From Sphingorhabdus sp. 109 (GTDB lineage Bacteria; Pseudomonadota; Alphaproteobacteria; Sphingomonadales; Sphingomonadaceae): a stretch of DNA of 64,000 bases. The stretch covers positions 2,193,290 to 2,257,289 of the forward strand of contig NZ_LR732707.1 of the NCBI RefSeq assembly GCF_902506555.1, read 5' to 3'. Both the position numbers and the translations under genes were made by a program. Within the stretch, counting starts at the first letter, position 1; each line of letters opens with the position of its first letter. The notes beneath the pieces are model-generated. The model saw nothing but the letters and a program-made list of their open reading frames with translations, was not told the origin of the DNA and made no database searches. Of the stretch, positions 8,953 through 17,078 are shown piece by piece.

Positions 8953-9749
8953 CAATGCATTTCCTCCCCGCCGGAGACGTTGATCGCCTCGCCGGTCACA
9001 TAAAAAGCGTCATCGCTCGCCAGCCATGCGCAGGCAGCCGCCGTGTCGCTCGGCAGGCCCGGACGACCCATCGGGTTTTTCGTACTCATATTGGCAATAT
9101 AATCCTCTACCGTTTTGAACCCCAGAAGCTTGGAGAAATATTCGTTCTGCTGAGCGCCCAGACCGGTGGTCACGTGATTGGGGCAAACGGCATTTACCGT
9201 TATCGCATGGGTTCCAAGCTCCAGAGCGCTGGCCCGGGTCAAACCGACCATGCCATGTTTCGAACTGACATAGGCAGGAAGATGGGGAAAGCCGGTCTTG
9301 GCCGCCTGGCTGGCGATATTGATGATGCGCCCGCCCTTGCCGGCTTTCACCATCGCCTTGGCCGCCGCCTGCGTGCAATAGAAGGCCCCGGAGAGATTCA
9401 CACCGATCACCGTCGCCCAGTCTGCCGGATCGACGTCGAGCAGCGGCTTCATCATGAAACCGATGCCGGCATTATTGACAAAAATATCGACCGCGCCAAA
9501 GGCTTCGACCGTCTGATCGACCAGCGCCTGACACTGCGCCGCATCGCTGACATCGCAGGCAATCGCCGCGACACTGGCCCCGCGTCCGCGCAATTCCTCG
9601 GCCACCGCCTGCTCTTCTTCGCCAATGGTCAGGTCCGATACGACACAATTTGCGCCCTCATCGGCAAAGCGCTGCAATATGCCCTGTCCAAGCCCCTTCT
9701 GTTTTCCGGAACCGGTGACAACAATGGTCTTTCCTGCAAAGCGGCCCAT
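8952..9749 (-). CDS. SDR family oxidoreductase
   Basis: A 265-residue classical short-chain dehydrogenase/reductase. It has the glycine motif VVTGSGKQKGLGQGI, the NNAGIGF segment, and the YVSSK catalytic Tyr-Lys pair preceded by the usual Ser region (INIASQAA). Family members oxidise or reduce hydroxyl/keto groups with NAD(P). The insertion after TGSG resembles SDRs acting on larger or CoA-linked substrates, but this is only suggestive. It overlaps the downstream PuuE-like gene and sits two bases from the RedY-like gene. Confidence 0.87.
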   Translation of the reverse strand: MGRFAGKTIVVTGSGKQKGLGQGILQRFADEGANCVVSDLTIGEEEQAVAEELRGRGASVAAIACDVSDAAQCQALVDQTVEAFGAVDIFVNNAGIGFMMKPLLDVDPADWATVIGVNLSGAFYCTQAAAKAMVKAGKGGRIINIASQAAKTGFPHLPAYVSSKHGMVGLTRASALELGTHAITVNAVCPNHVTTGLGAQQNEYFSKLLGFKTVEDYIANMSTKNPMGRPGLPSDTAAACAWLASDDAFYVTGEAINVSGGEEMH

Positions 9750-9751
9750 GC

Positions 9752-10057
9752 TCAGAGATCCTCGGTCAGAATGAATTGCGGGTTGTCGGCAAATTCCTGA
9801 AACGGAGCAGCCATTGCCTGAAATTCTTCGGTCGATATGTCGGCGACAAATTCGTCCATGCCATTGATGTCGAGTATTTCGATATATTGGTACGGGGAAG
9901 CCTCGTCCGAACCGAACAGACCGGTGGCCTTGTGCACCGAAAAGCCGTCGACCGAACCAAGCTTGTTCACGCCCGGAATGTCAGCGGTCTTTGCCCAGTT
10001 TTCATAGTCGGCCGCACTGACGCCCGCCTTCAGGTTGAAAATGACCACGATTCGCAT
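9752..10057 (-). CDS. RedY/HapK-like small protein
   Basis: A 101-residue protein resembling the RedY/HapK family, first noted in prodigiosin biosynthesis clusters and likely a dimeric alpha+beta barrel. It starts MRIVVIFNLKAG and has a central VDGFSVHKATG strand and a PYQYIEILDI strand. The ATG at 10057 is preceded by AAGGAAAC, so I prefer it to the in-frame ATG 15 bases upstream. Its role here is unknown; it joins three other small barrel proteins in the island. Confidence 0.72.
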   Translation of the reverse strand: MRIVVIFNLKAGVSAADYENWAKTADIPGVNKLGSVDGFSVHKATGLFGSDEASPYQYIEILDINGMDEFVADISTEEFQAMAAPFQEFADNPQFILTEDL

Positions 10058-10068
10058 ATTTGTTTCCT

Positions 10069-11277
10069 TCATTGTCGATAAAATGGGGATGGTTGGCGAT
10101 AAGCGGACAGGCTTTTGTCCAACCTGGTCGCAAGCTGCAGCAGGCCCGCTTCATTGCCCGCCGCACCGATCAGCTGCACCGCTACCGGCAGGCCCGAATC
10201 ATTCCAGCCGGCCGGAATGCTGATCGCCGGCAGACCGGCGATATTGGCAAGACAGGTGAAGTCCGCCTGATTGGCGGGCGCCCGGTCGGTGTGACTGAAT
10301 GCCGCCTGTGGCGCGGTCGGCAGCAGGATCGCGCCGTGCTGATCCACCACCGCGTTTACCGCCTCGCTGACCTCGGCCAGAATCATCCGGTCCTCGGCGA
10401 GATCGGACGGACTGCGGTCGGGGCCAAAGCTCAGCAGAAACTTGAGATGGTCGGATATTCCGTTCGGATCTGTCGCCAGCAATTCCGTGAGCGATTCGGA
10501 CAGGGCGAGAGAGGTTGCGATAAAGCCCGCATAGCGGATGCGGGTGAGCGGATAGGGCAACGAAAAACTGTCCGTGGCGTTCAGAAATGCGCTGACTTTG
10601 CGATAATTTTCCAACACCGGGGGTTCGCATTCCACGCCGCCAAGATTTTCCAACAATGCAATATTTTCAATGGCTTGTGCGCCTCCCCAATCCATCAGGA
10701 CTTGCGAACATGCTTCCAGCTCTTCCAATGAACGCGCCATCGGACCGATGCTGTCGAGCGTCGCTTCGGCAATCTCCAGGCCGTCCTGACTGATCGCGCC
10801 ACGGGTCGGCTTGAGACCATAGATGCCGCAATAGGCAGCCGGAATCCGCACCGATCCCATCGTATCGGTGCCCAGCGCCACATCGCAGAGGCCGGCCGCA
10901 ACCGCCGCCGCGCTGCCACCGGAAGAGCCGCCCGGCGTATAACCAATCCGGTGCGGATTCTGCGTCGCACCGAAAAAGGGATTGTCGGTCTTTGCGCCCA
11001 GCGCCGCCTCTTCCATGTTGAGCGTTCCGATGATCGCCGCACCCGCCGCCCGAAGTCTCGCCACCGCGTCGGCATCCCTCGTTGCAATACGCTCGCGAAA
11101 GCCGCCGATCCCGCCAGTCCACGGCAGCCCTTCGACCGCAATATTGGCCTTGATACCTATGGTCATGCCACGCAACGGCCCCTCGCCAGGGCGCGCGCTT
11201 TCGTCAAAGTCGACAAAGGCGTTCAGTTCGGCATCTGCCGCTTTGAGATCGTTCCACCGGATCATCAAATTGTTCAC
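10069..11277 (-). CDS. Amidase (amidase-signature family)
   Basis: A 402-residue amidase-signature enzyme with a Ser-cisSer-Lys catalytic triad. The Lys lies in GIKANIAVEGLPWTGG, the glycine-serine stretch is PGGSSGGSAAAVAAG, and the nucleophile Ser is in TDTMGSVRIPA, where most relatives have TGGS; the Met is a mild deviation. It hydrolyses carboxamides to acid plus ammonia. The start overlaps the ligase stop (ATGA). In known cyclic-imide metabolism a half-amidase of this family follows the imidase, which suits the PuuE-like gene two genes downstream. Confidence 0.87.
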   Translation of the reverse strand: MNNLMIRWNDLKAADAELNAFVDFDESARPGEGPLRGMTIGIKANIAVEGLPWTGGIGGFRERIATRDADAVARLRAAGAAIIGTLNMEEAALGAKTDNPFFGATQNPHRIGYTPGGSSGGSAAAVAAGLCDVALGTDTMGSVRIPAAYCGIYGLKPTRGAISQDGLEIAEATLDSIGPMARSLEELEACSQVLMDWGGAQAIENIALLENLGGVECEPPVLENYRKVSAFLNATDSFSLPYPLTRIRYAGFIATSLALSESLTELLATDPNGISDHLKFLLSFGPDRSPSDLAEDRMILAEVSEAVNAVVDQHGAILLPTAPQAAFSHTDRAPANQADFTCLANIAGLPAISIPAGWNDSGLPVAVQLIGAAGNEAGLLQLATRLDKSLSAYRQPSPFYRQ

Positions 11278-12635
11278 AACCCCCGTTCGTCGATCAGCCG
11301 TATCGGCTTTTGGCGCACATCGATCTGGCTGGCGGCAGCGGTGCCGCCAACGCCGACCAGTTCGATCCCGATCTCGATGCCCAGGCCCTTGCGCAGCAAG
11401 TCGGCAAGCTGGGCCGTGTCCGACCCGCCGCGGCTTTCGAGCACCACTTTCATCTCGTCCCGGCCGCTTTCGTCCCGGCTAACATAGCAGATATATTCAC
11501 CGGTCAGGTCTGGCCGGTTCTCGATAATCGAACCGATTGCATGCGGGAAGATATTGATCCCGCGCAATTTCACCATATTGTCGCTGCGCCCCTTGAAGCC
11601 GGCAATCCGCTTGAACACCATGCCGGTGGCATTGGTATCGGTCCGCTCTTCTGTAATATCGTGGGTGTTGAACCGAATGCAGGGCGCGATATCATCCTTG
11701 AAGAGACAGGTTACCACCATATCCCCGGTTTCTCCCGGTGTTACCGGCTGACCGCTGTCCACATCCAGCAACTCGAGATACTGGGCATCTTCCCATACAT
11801 AGAGGCCATCACGGTCCGGGCCTTCGCCGGCGATGCTGCCGGTATCGCCTACCCCGTACCAGTCATAGGCTTTTGCCCCGTGCCATGCGGCTTCGGTCGA
11901 GGCCCGGTCTTCGGTACCAAGATGGCCGATGATCATCTTCAGGTTGATCCGGTCGAACAGTTTTTCCGCCTCGGCAACATCAGCCAGCTTCCGGACATAA
12001 TCGACGAAACCGACCATACAGGTCACGCCGAAATCGGCCATCAGATTGACCTGGTTGATCGAGCGGGTCTCGATGCCCGTCCCCGCACTCAGAAACAATG
12101 AGTTGGTGAAGTGGGTAACCGATTCGCGAATATAATGGCCGCCATTGATCATCCCGTGCCCGTAGACCGACTGGACCACATCATCCCGGCCCAGCCCCAT
12201 CCAGCGGTACATCCGCCCGACCAACAAATTGGTGATCTCGCGTCCTTTCGGGCCGAACATCAGCGGTTGCGGACGGCCCGTTGTCCCGCTGGTCGTATGG
12301 AAAACCACCGGGGTATCGCCGCGTCCGTCAAAGTCGCCATAGGGCGGATGCTCGCTGACCGAAGCCATCAGATCGCTCTTGTCATAGACCGGCAGTTTCG
12401 TGATGTCGGCCAGACCTGTGATGTCACCGGGTTCCAGCCCCTGCGCTCCCCAAAGCCGCTGGTAAAAGGGAATCTCCCACCCGCGTTTCATCAGCTTTAG
12501 AAACTGCCTGTCCTGCATCGCGTAAAGCTCGTCACGGGACATGGCGGTGTAGCGGCGGACGAACGCATCACCGACAGGATATTGGTCCAGCATCTGCTTG
12601 GCGTCGAAAGTTTCGAAATAGGTTGGAAAAGTCAT
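11274..12635 (-). CDS. Phenylacetate-CoA ligase-like acyl-CoA synthetase
   Basis: A 453-residue AMP-forming ligase of the PaaK branch. The phosphate-binding loop reads HTTSGTTGRPQP, the adenine region DWYGVGDTG, and the hinge area CIRFNTHDITEE, all typical of PaaK; the length is also usual (about 430-450). It activates a carboxylic acid, often aryl or arylacetyl, to its CoA ester with ATP. The start overlaps the downstream end of the PrpD gene by ATGA. It is the only AMP-forming ligase in the island; other activations would use CaiB-type transferases. Confidence 0.86.
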   Translation of the reverse strand: MTFPTYFETFDAKQMLDQYPVGDAFVRRYTAMSRDELYAMQDRQFLKLMKRGWEIPFYQRLWGAQGLEPGDITGLADITKLPVYDKSDLMASVSEHPPYGDFDGRGDTPVVFHTTSGTTGRPQPLMFGPKGREITNLLVGRMYRWMGLGRDDVVQSVYGHGMINGGHYIRESVTHFTNSLFLSAGTGIETRSINQVNLMADFGVTCMVGFVDYVRKLADVAEAEKLFDRINLKMIIGHLGTEDRASTEAAWHGAKAYDWYGVGDTGSIAGEGPDRDGLYVWEDAQYLELLDVDSGQPVTPGETGDMVVTCLFKDDIAPCIRFNTHDITEERTDTNATGMVFKRIAGFKGRSDNMVKLRGINIFPHAIGSIIENRPDLTGEYICYVSRDESGRDEMKVVLESRGGSDTAQLADLLRKGLGIEIGIELVGVGGTAAASQIDVRQKPIRLIDERGL

Positions 12636-13948
12636 TGGGGCTCCGTGGCATAAGCTAGAGGATGGTTAAATATGCGGGGGTCGCAATCGCTATTGGCCAG
12701 GCTGCGCGCGAGGTCGCGCTTGGATCTGGCCTGTGCTTCGGACATCGGCGCGGAGGGGCTGCCAAGATTGTCAGAGATTATGCGTTCAATTCTGCTGCCA
12801 TCGCTCATGCTGATGGCGAGAGACTGCGGTGCCAGGGCGTTCTGGTCCGGGTTGTCGTCGATCCGCACCGTTATTTTCCGGCCAAGGGCCAGCAAATCCG
12901 GATTGGCAAACTCCAGCGGGGTGAAGCAGCGCGGATCAATGATCCGGTCCCGCAGCATCAAGGGAATCAGAAACGGCAGGCACAGCCGCGCGTAGCGGGG
13001 AGAAATGTCCGCCTTATGAGGCCGTCCCACCAGCCGGTGAATCAGTGGCGGGGCGGTGATATCAACCGATGTCACCTTGTCCGGATCGAGCGAACCGTCG
13101 CGGAGCAATTCATCGATCGCACCGAGAATACCGTGACTTGCGCGACCGGATGGAAAGGGCTTGATGCTGACTTCATCGATCAACCATCTGGATCCGATGA
13201 TTTCGCCATAGCGGGAAAGTTCGCCCGGTTCGAGCAGACTGAAATAGCCGAATGGCCCTTCCAGCGCGTCATGCGGACCGTCCATTCCCGATTTGACCAG
13301 ATCGACCGCGCAAATGGCCGCACGGGATGCATTGGCAATTTGCAATGGCAGGGCGATCGAGGCCTCGACATGCGCCTGCATCGTTCCCGAAGCCTGCGAA
13401 TAGGCAAGTCCGAGAATATCGGGAAACTTGTTCGCCGCAATGCTTTCCAGTCGCGCCACGGCCAGCGCGGCACCGATGACTCCCGCGGTCGCCGGGCGAA
13501 AAAACCGCATGCCACCGGTCGCTGCAATGCCAAGGCCGCTGGCAATATCGACACCGACAGCTAGCGCAGTAAGAAAATCGTCCGGATCACAACCGCCGGC
13601 CCGATCCACGGAAGCTAGCAAAGCCGCGGTCACCACCGACATCGCGTGGACAACGGCCGGCTCGTGCACCGCATCCCATTCCAGGCAATGGATAGAAAAT
13701 CCGTTGAACCAGGCCGCCGATGGCGCGGCCAGTCTTTCATCCGATCCCAGCAATCGCGCCTGCTCGCCATTGCCCCACCCGCGCACGGCGCCGAGCATGT
13801 TCAAAGCCTCCTCAGAGGTCGCGCCGGCTGCACCGCCTGCCAATGTATCGCCCAGCAAACGCAGACTATTTGCCCGGGTATTTTGCGGAAGAACATGATC
13901 CGCAACGGCAAAATCGATAATTTTCCGGGTCGCGGTCATGACAGCCAA
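12632..13948 (-). CDS. MmgE/PrpD family protein (copy 2)
   Basis: A 438-residue MmgE/PrpD protein. This family includes 2-methylcitrate dehydratase, cis-aconitate decarboxylase and iminodisuccinate epimerase. Visible features are AVHEPAVVHAMSVVTAALL near residue 95, a GMRFFRPATAGVIGAALA segment and KPFPSGRASHGILGAIDEL in the C-terminal half. Homologues act on tricarboxylic or dicarboxylic acids, so a dehydratase, decarboxylase or epimerase is likely. Its start overlaps the end of the other PrpD gene by 13 bases, consistent with co-translation and perhaps a heteromer. Confidence 0.84.
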   Translation of the reverse strand: MAVMTATRKIIDFAVADHVLPQNTRANSLRLLGDTLAGGAAGATSEEALNMLGAVRGWGNGEQARLLGSDERLAAPSAAWFNGFSIHCLEWDAVHEPAVVHAMSVVTAALLASVDRAGGCDPDDFLTALAVGVDIASGLGIAATGGMRFFRPATAGVIGAALAVARLESIAANKFPDILGLAYSQASGTMQAHVEASIALPLQIANASRAAICAVDLVKSGMDGPHDALEGPFGYFSLLEPGELSRYGEIIGSRWLIDEVSIKPFPSGRASHGILGAIDELLRDGSLDPDKVTSVDITAPPLIHRLVGRPHKADISPRYARLCLPFLIPLMLRDRIIDPRCFTPLEFANPDLLALGRKITVRIDDNPDQNALAPQSLAISMSDGSRIERIISDNLGSPSAPMSEAQARSKRDLARSLANSDCDPRIFNHPLAYATEPQ

Positions 13949-15207
13949 TCCGACAGCATCTTCCGGATAGCCTCAGGATCCTGACCTTTTAGCGCTAGAT
14001 AGACAGCACGGTCCGCTTCCGCTTCCGGCAGGCCGCCCCATGCGATGAGCGACCACGCTTTCTCGACTATGCCCGTTTCCGAAAGCGGCCGCTCGGGGTC
14101 CCCCAGCGTGTCGGCAATCTCCACCGTCTCGCCGGCGCAGGTGATCCGCGCGCCATAATGTCCGGGATAGCGTCCGGTGATATCCGACGCCTCCGAAACC
14201 GTCACGAGGCTACGCGCATCAGCCAGCTCCGCAATGGCACCACTCTCAAAATCGGCGAGCCGCGGCGTGCCCTTGCGGGCAACCAGTGCAACCGCATGCT
14301 GGATCGAGAATTTTGCGTCAATCACGGATTGTGGATCCGGCCGGTCACAAAAGGCGATCGCATCGGCATAGGTCTCAACCAGAATATCTCCCTCCAGCGC
14401 GCCGAGCTTAGTCTTGAGTTCCAGCGCCGCATCAATCGCCGGATGGGCATGGCGACAGGCACCCCAGGGTTTGAAGCTGACCTCGTGAATCCGCCATTGC
14501 TCCGGGAAAGTCATCGGCTTGGGGTTTTCGCAGGTAGCGGCATAAAGCCCTTGCGGCCCCTCCAGAATGAAGCGCGGACCTTTTATGCCGTCCCAGGCAT
14601 AACAACAGGCATTATTCCCTGTGTTATGCGCAGCAACGATATGCCATTGTTTGGTATCGCTAACTTCGTTTCGCATTTGCCATAGACCACCGGTAACAGA
14701 TCCGGCCAAGCCGAACGCGGCGGTCATTGTTTCGATTTCCTGAGGAAAGTTGCCAGGTGAGTTATCATCATAAGCCCAAAAGGCTGCAACCGCTCCAAAC
14801 ACACCGGCGGTGGCCGTGTTGTGATAATGTCCATAATGTGCGGCATCAAAGGTTGATCCTACCGCGATAGTGGCTTCGTACCCCTTTACCGCGCGATCCA
14901 GAGTATCGTCCATGCTCTCCGGGAATGCCGACAATGCCGCTGGCCAGACAATCGGACCCGGATGCAGTATCGACATGCGATGGACATCATCCATCTCGAG
15001 TAAATTTCCGAACCAACGGCTCATGTCCAGCGGGTCTTGTTCAACATCAACTTTGTGCACTATCGTGCCAGCGATCTCGCTCCGCCGCGCGCCCGCGACG
15101 CATCCCAGCCAGTCGAGCAGATGCAATCTTGCCCGCTGTCTTGTCGCTTTGTCGACAGGTCGCATCAAATGGGTTGCGAGTTTCTCGGTCAGGCTCTCTT
15201 GCGTCAT
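13936..15207 (-). CDS. MmgE/PrpD family protein (copy 1)
   Basis: A 423-residue MmgE/PrpD protein and first gene of the long leftward operon 15207-6421. It shows DDVHRMSILHPGPIVWPAALS near residue 72, AHYGHYHNTATAGVFGAVAAF and VSFKPWGACRHAHPAIDAAL, the family's conserved blocks, and the last block differs from copy 2. The two proteins share only family-level similarity, so this is not a recent duplication. The promoter gap to gntR is just 26 bases and contains operator copy 2. Confidence 0.84.
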   Translation of the reverse strand: MTQESLTEKLATHLMRPVDKATRQRARLHLLDWLGCVAGARRSEIAGTIVHKVDVEQDPLDMSRWFGNLLEMDDVHRMSILHPGPIVWPAALSAFPESMDDTLDRAVKGYEATIAVGSTFDAAHYGHYHNTATAGVFGAVAAFWAYDDNSPGNFPQEIETMTAAFGLAGSVTGGLWQMRNEVSDTKQWHIVAAHNTGNNACCYAWDGIKGPRFILEGPQGLYAATCENPKPMTFPEQWRIHEVSFKPWGACRHAHPAIDAALELKTKLGALEGDILVETYADAIAFCDRPDPQSVIDAKFSIQHAVALVARKGTPRLADFESGAIAELADARSLVTVSEASDITGRYPGHYGARITCAGETVEIADTLGDPERPLSETGIVEKAWSLIAWGGLPEAEADRAVYLALKGQDPEAIRKMLSDWLS

Positions 15208-15233
15208 CCCGCTACCCGTCTTAAAGCGTTACC

Positions 15234-15245
15234 ATGTCCGGACAA
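15234..15245. promoter_or_regulatory. GntR-family operator, copy 2, over the gntR start codon
   Basis: ATGTCCGGACAA matches the TTGTCCGGACAA palindrome at 11 of 12 bases. It begins at the A of the gntR ATG, so the first four codons of the regulator are part of its own presumed operator. It also lies 26 bases before the first codon of the leftward PrpD operon. One bound dimer could therefore control both directions: autoregulation and repression of the catabolic operon. Confidence 0.7.
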
Positions 15246-15986
15246 AAAAATATAAAATCCAAGAAAAAGAAACCGCGCTATCTCGAACTGGCGGATGAAT
15301 TGCGCGAAGAAGTATTGCGCGGCGACTATTCCGACCCCGGAGACTTTCCGACCGAGTCGGTGCTGTGCAAGAAATTCGACGTTAGCCGGTTTACGGTTCG
15401 TGAAGCGCTGCGCAAACTCACCGTTGAAGGCCTGATCGCTCGCAAGCGCGGATCGGGTACCATCGTCCAGCCTGCGACAGCCCGCGCCGGTGCCTTGCAC
15501 CAGCCGCTCAGCAACGTCGGCGAGATTTTGCAATATGCGCATGATACGGCGATCAGTTTCGAGAAACTGCCTGCGCAGGAAATTCCGCTCAAGATTGCCG
15601 AACAGATCGGAGTGGGCTCGAAGAAGAAATGGTTTGTATATCACGGCAAAAGACTGAAGCCGGGCCGGAAACGCCCGATTGCCGTAACCGTCGTCTGGCT
15701 GAATCCGGAGCTTGCGGGTATCATCGACAAGATTGACATCAATGGCGCCACGCTTTTTGGCCAGATCGAGGAACATGCCGGCGTCACCGTCAGCCGGGTG
15801 ACCCAGGATATTCAGGCGATTGCCGCACCGAAAAATTTCGCGGGCGATCTCGGGCTTGAGGAGGGCGATCCGATCCTGAGAATCCTGCGCTGCTTTTTTG
15901 ACGAAAATGACCGGCTGCTTGAAATTTCGGCCAGCTACCATCCTGGCGAACGTTTTGCCTATTCGATGCACATCGAGGTGGACTGA
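15234..15986 (+). CDS. GntR-family transcriptional regulator (HutC type, UTRA domain)
   Basis: A 250-residue regulator. Residues about 15-85 are the winged helix of GntR proteins (PTESVLCKKFDVSRFTVREA), preceded by a Lys-rich N-terminus. Residues about 95-250 are a UTRA effector-binding domain, ending in the typical YHPGERFAYSM. HutC-type members are usually repressors released by a pathway intermediate. The GT-N4-AC palindrome found seven times in the island fits this subfamily's sites. The start codon overlaps one such site. It converges on the CoA-transferase gene ending at 15992. Probable master regulator of the 40-kb island. Confidence 0.9.
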   Translation: MSGQKNIKSKKKKPRYLELADELREEVLRGDYSDPGDFPTESVLCKKFDVSRFTVREALRKLTVEGLIARKRGSGTIVQPATARAGALHQPLSNVGEILQYAHDTAISFEKLPAQEIPLKIAEQIGVGSKKKWFVYHGKRLKPGRKRPIAVTVVWLNPELAGIIDKIDINGATLFGQIEEHAGVTVSRVTQDIQAIAAPKNFAGDLGLEEGDPILRILRCFFDENDRLLEISASYHPGERFAYSMHIEVD

Positions 15987-15991
15987 ACCGC

Positions 15992-17074
15992 TCATTCGGA
16001 CAGTTCCGGAGCATCGGATGGCTGCCATTTCTCATCCGATCTAAACCGGAAAGCGGGCGCGATCTGGTGTGAACCACCGGCTTCGACCAGCAGTCCTTTT
16101 TCCCGCACGAAATCCTGGTCCAGCGCTTCGCGAAAATCGAGAACGGGCGAGAAGGCAACATCCTTGTCGGCAAACCACGCCACCCATTGATCACGGCTCT
16201 TTGTCGCAAATGTTTCACGGAGAAAGTCCGTCAGCGCCTGTTGCATTTCTCCCGCGTCCATCTCGGCCAGCGGCAGCAGGTCCGTCCGGTCGAGCGCGGT
16301 CAGCAGGCTCTTCGCAAATTTCACTTCGCGGCCACCCAGCACGACGTGCAAGCCATCAGCAGTCCGGTAGACATTGTAAAATGCAGCACCCCCGAGCGAC
16401 CGCTGCGTCCGGGATGTCGGAGAGTTTCCACCTTGGATTGCCTCGCCGGCTATATGGGCGCACCATGGCAGCATCGCATCGAACATAGCAATATCGACAT
16501 AGTCGCCCTTGCCGCTCTTCTCGCGGCCGATCAGCGCCATCAGCACCGCCGACAAGCCGTTCAGTCCTGCCGCCATGTCAGCGGACGGAACGCCCGGTAC
16601 GACCGGCATGCCGTCCGGACCGTCATTGACCGAGAGGAAGCCCGAAAGCGCTTGCACCGCCAGGTCATGCGCCGGGTGGTGGGCCATCTCGCCTTCCTGG
16701 CCGAATGCCGAAACGGAACAATAGACAATACGCGGGTTCTTCGCCGCGACCGCATCATAATCGAACCCCAGGCGCTTCATGACACCGGGCCGGAACCCCT
16801 CGATCATTACGTCGGCATCCGCCAGCAACTGCCAGAGCCGCTCGCGACCCTCATCCGACTTCAGGTCCAGTGCCAAAGCCTGTTTGCCACGATTAAGATT
16901 GCGGAACCAGACCGACTGGCCGGCCTCGACCGGTTCCATGGCCCGGGCAGGGTCTCCGGTCGGCGGCTCGACCTTGATCACTTCTGCGCCATGGTCTGCC
17001 ATCATCATGGTGAGCATCGGACCCGGCAAAAACAGCGAAAGGTCGATAACTTTTATGCCCGATAATTTACCCAT
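15992..17074 (-). CDS. CaiB/BaiF (class III) CoA-transferase
   Basis: A 360-residue class III CoA-transferase. It begins with KVIDLSLFLPGPMLTMMMADHGAEVIKVE, the conserved first block (here LPGPMLTMMMADHGAEVI), and contains NRGKQALALDLK. The catalytic Asp region is VPGVPSADMAAGLNG. The family moves CoA between a donor acyl-CoA and an acid without ATP. It is the last gene of the leftward operon that also encodes a lyase, a hydratase and an acyl-CoA dehydrogenase. It follows the second transferase gene by four bases. Confidence 0.88.
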   Translation of the reverse strand: MGKLSGIKVIDLSLFLPGPMLTMMMADHGAEVIKVEPPTGDPARAMEPVEAGQSVWFRNLNRGKQALALDLKSDEGRERLWQLLADADVMIEGFRPGVMKRLGFDYDAVAAKNPRIVYCSVSAFGQEGEMAHHPAHDLAVQALSGFLSVNDGPDGMPVVPGVPSADMAAGLNGLSAVLMALIGREKSGKGDYVDIAMFDAMLPWCAHIAGEAIQGGNSPTSRTQRSLGGAAFYNVYRTADGLHVVLGGREVKFAKSLLTALDRTDLLPLAEMDAGEMQQALTDFLRETFATKSRDQWVAWFADKDVAFSPVLDFREALDQDFVREKGLLVEAGGSHQIAPAFRFRSDEKWQPSDAPELSE

Positions 17075-17078
17075 CTGA

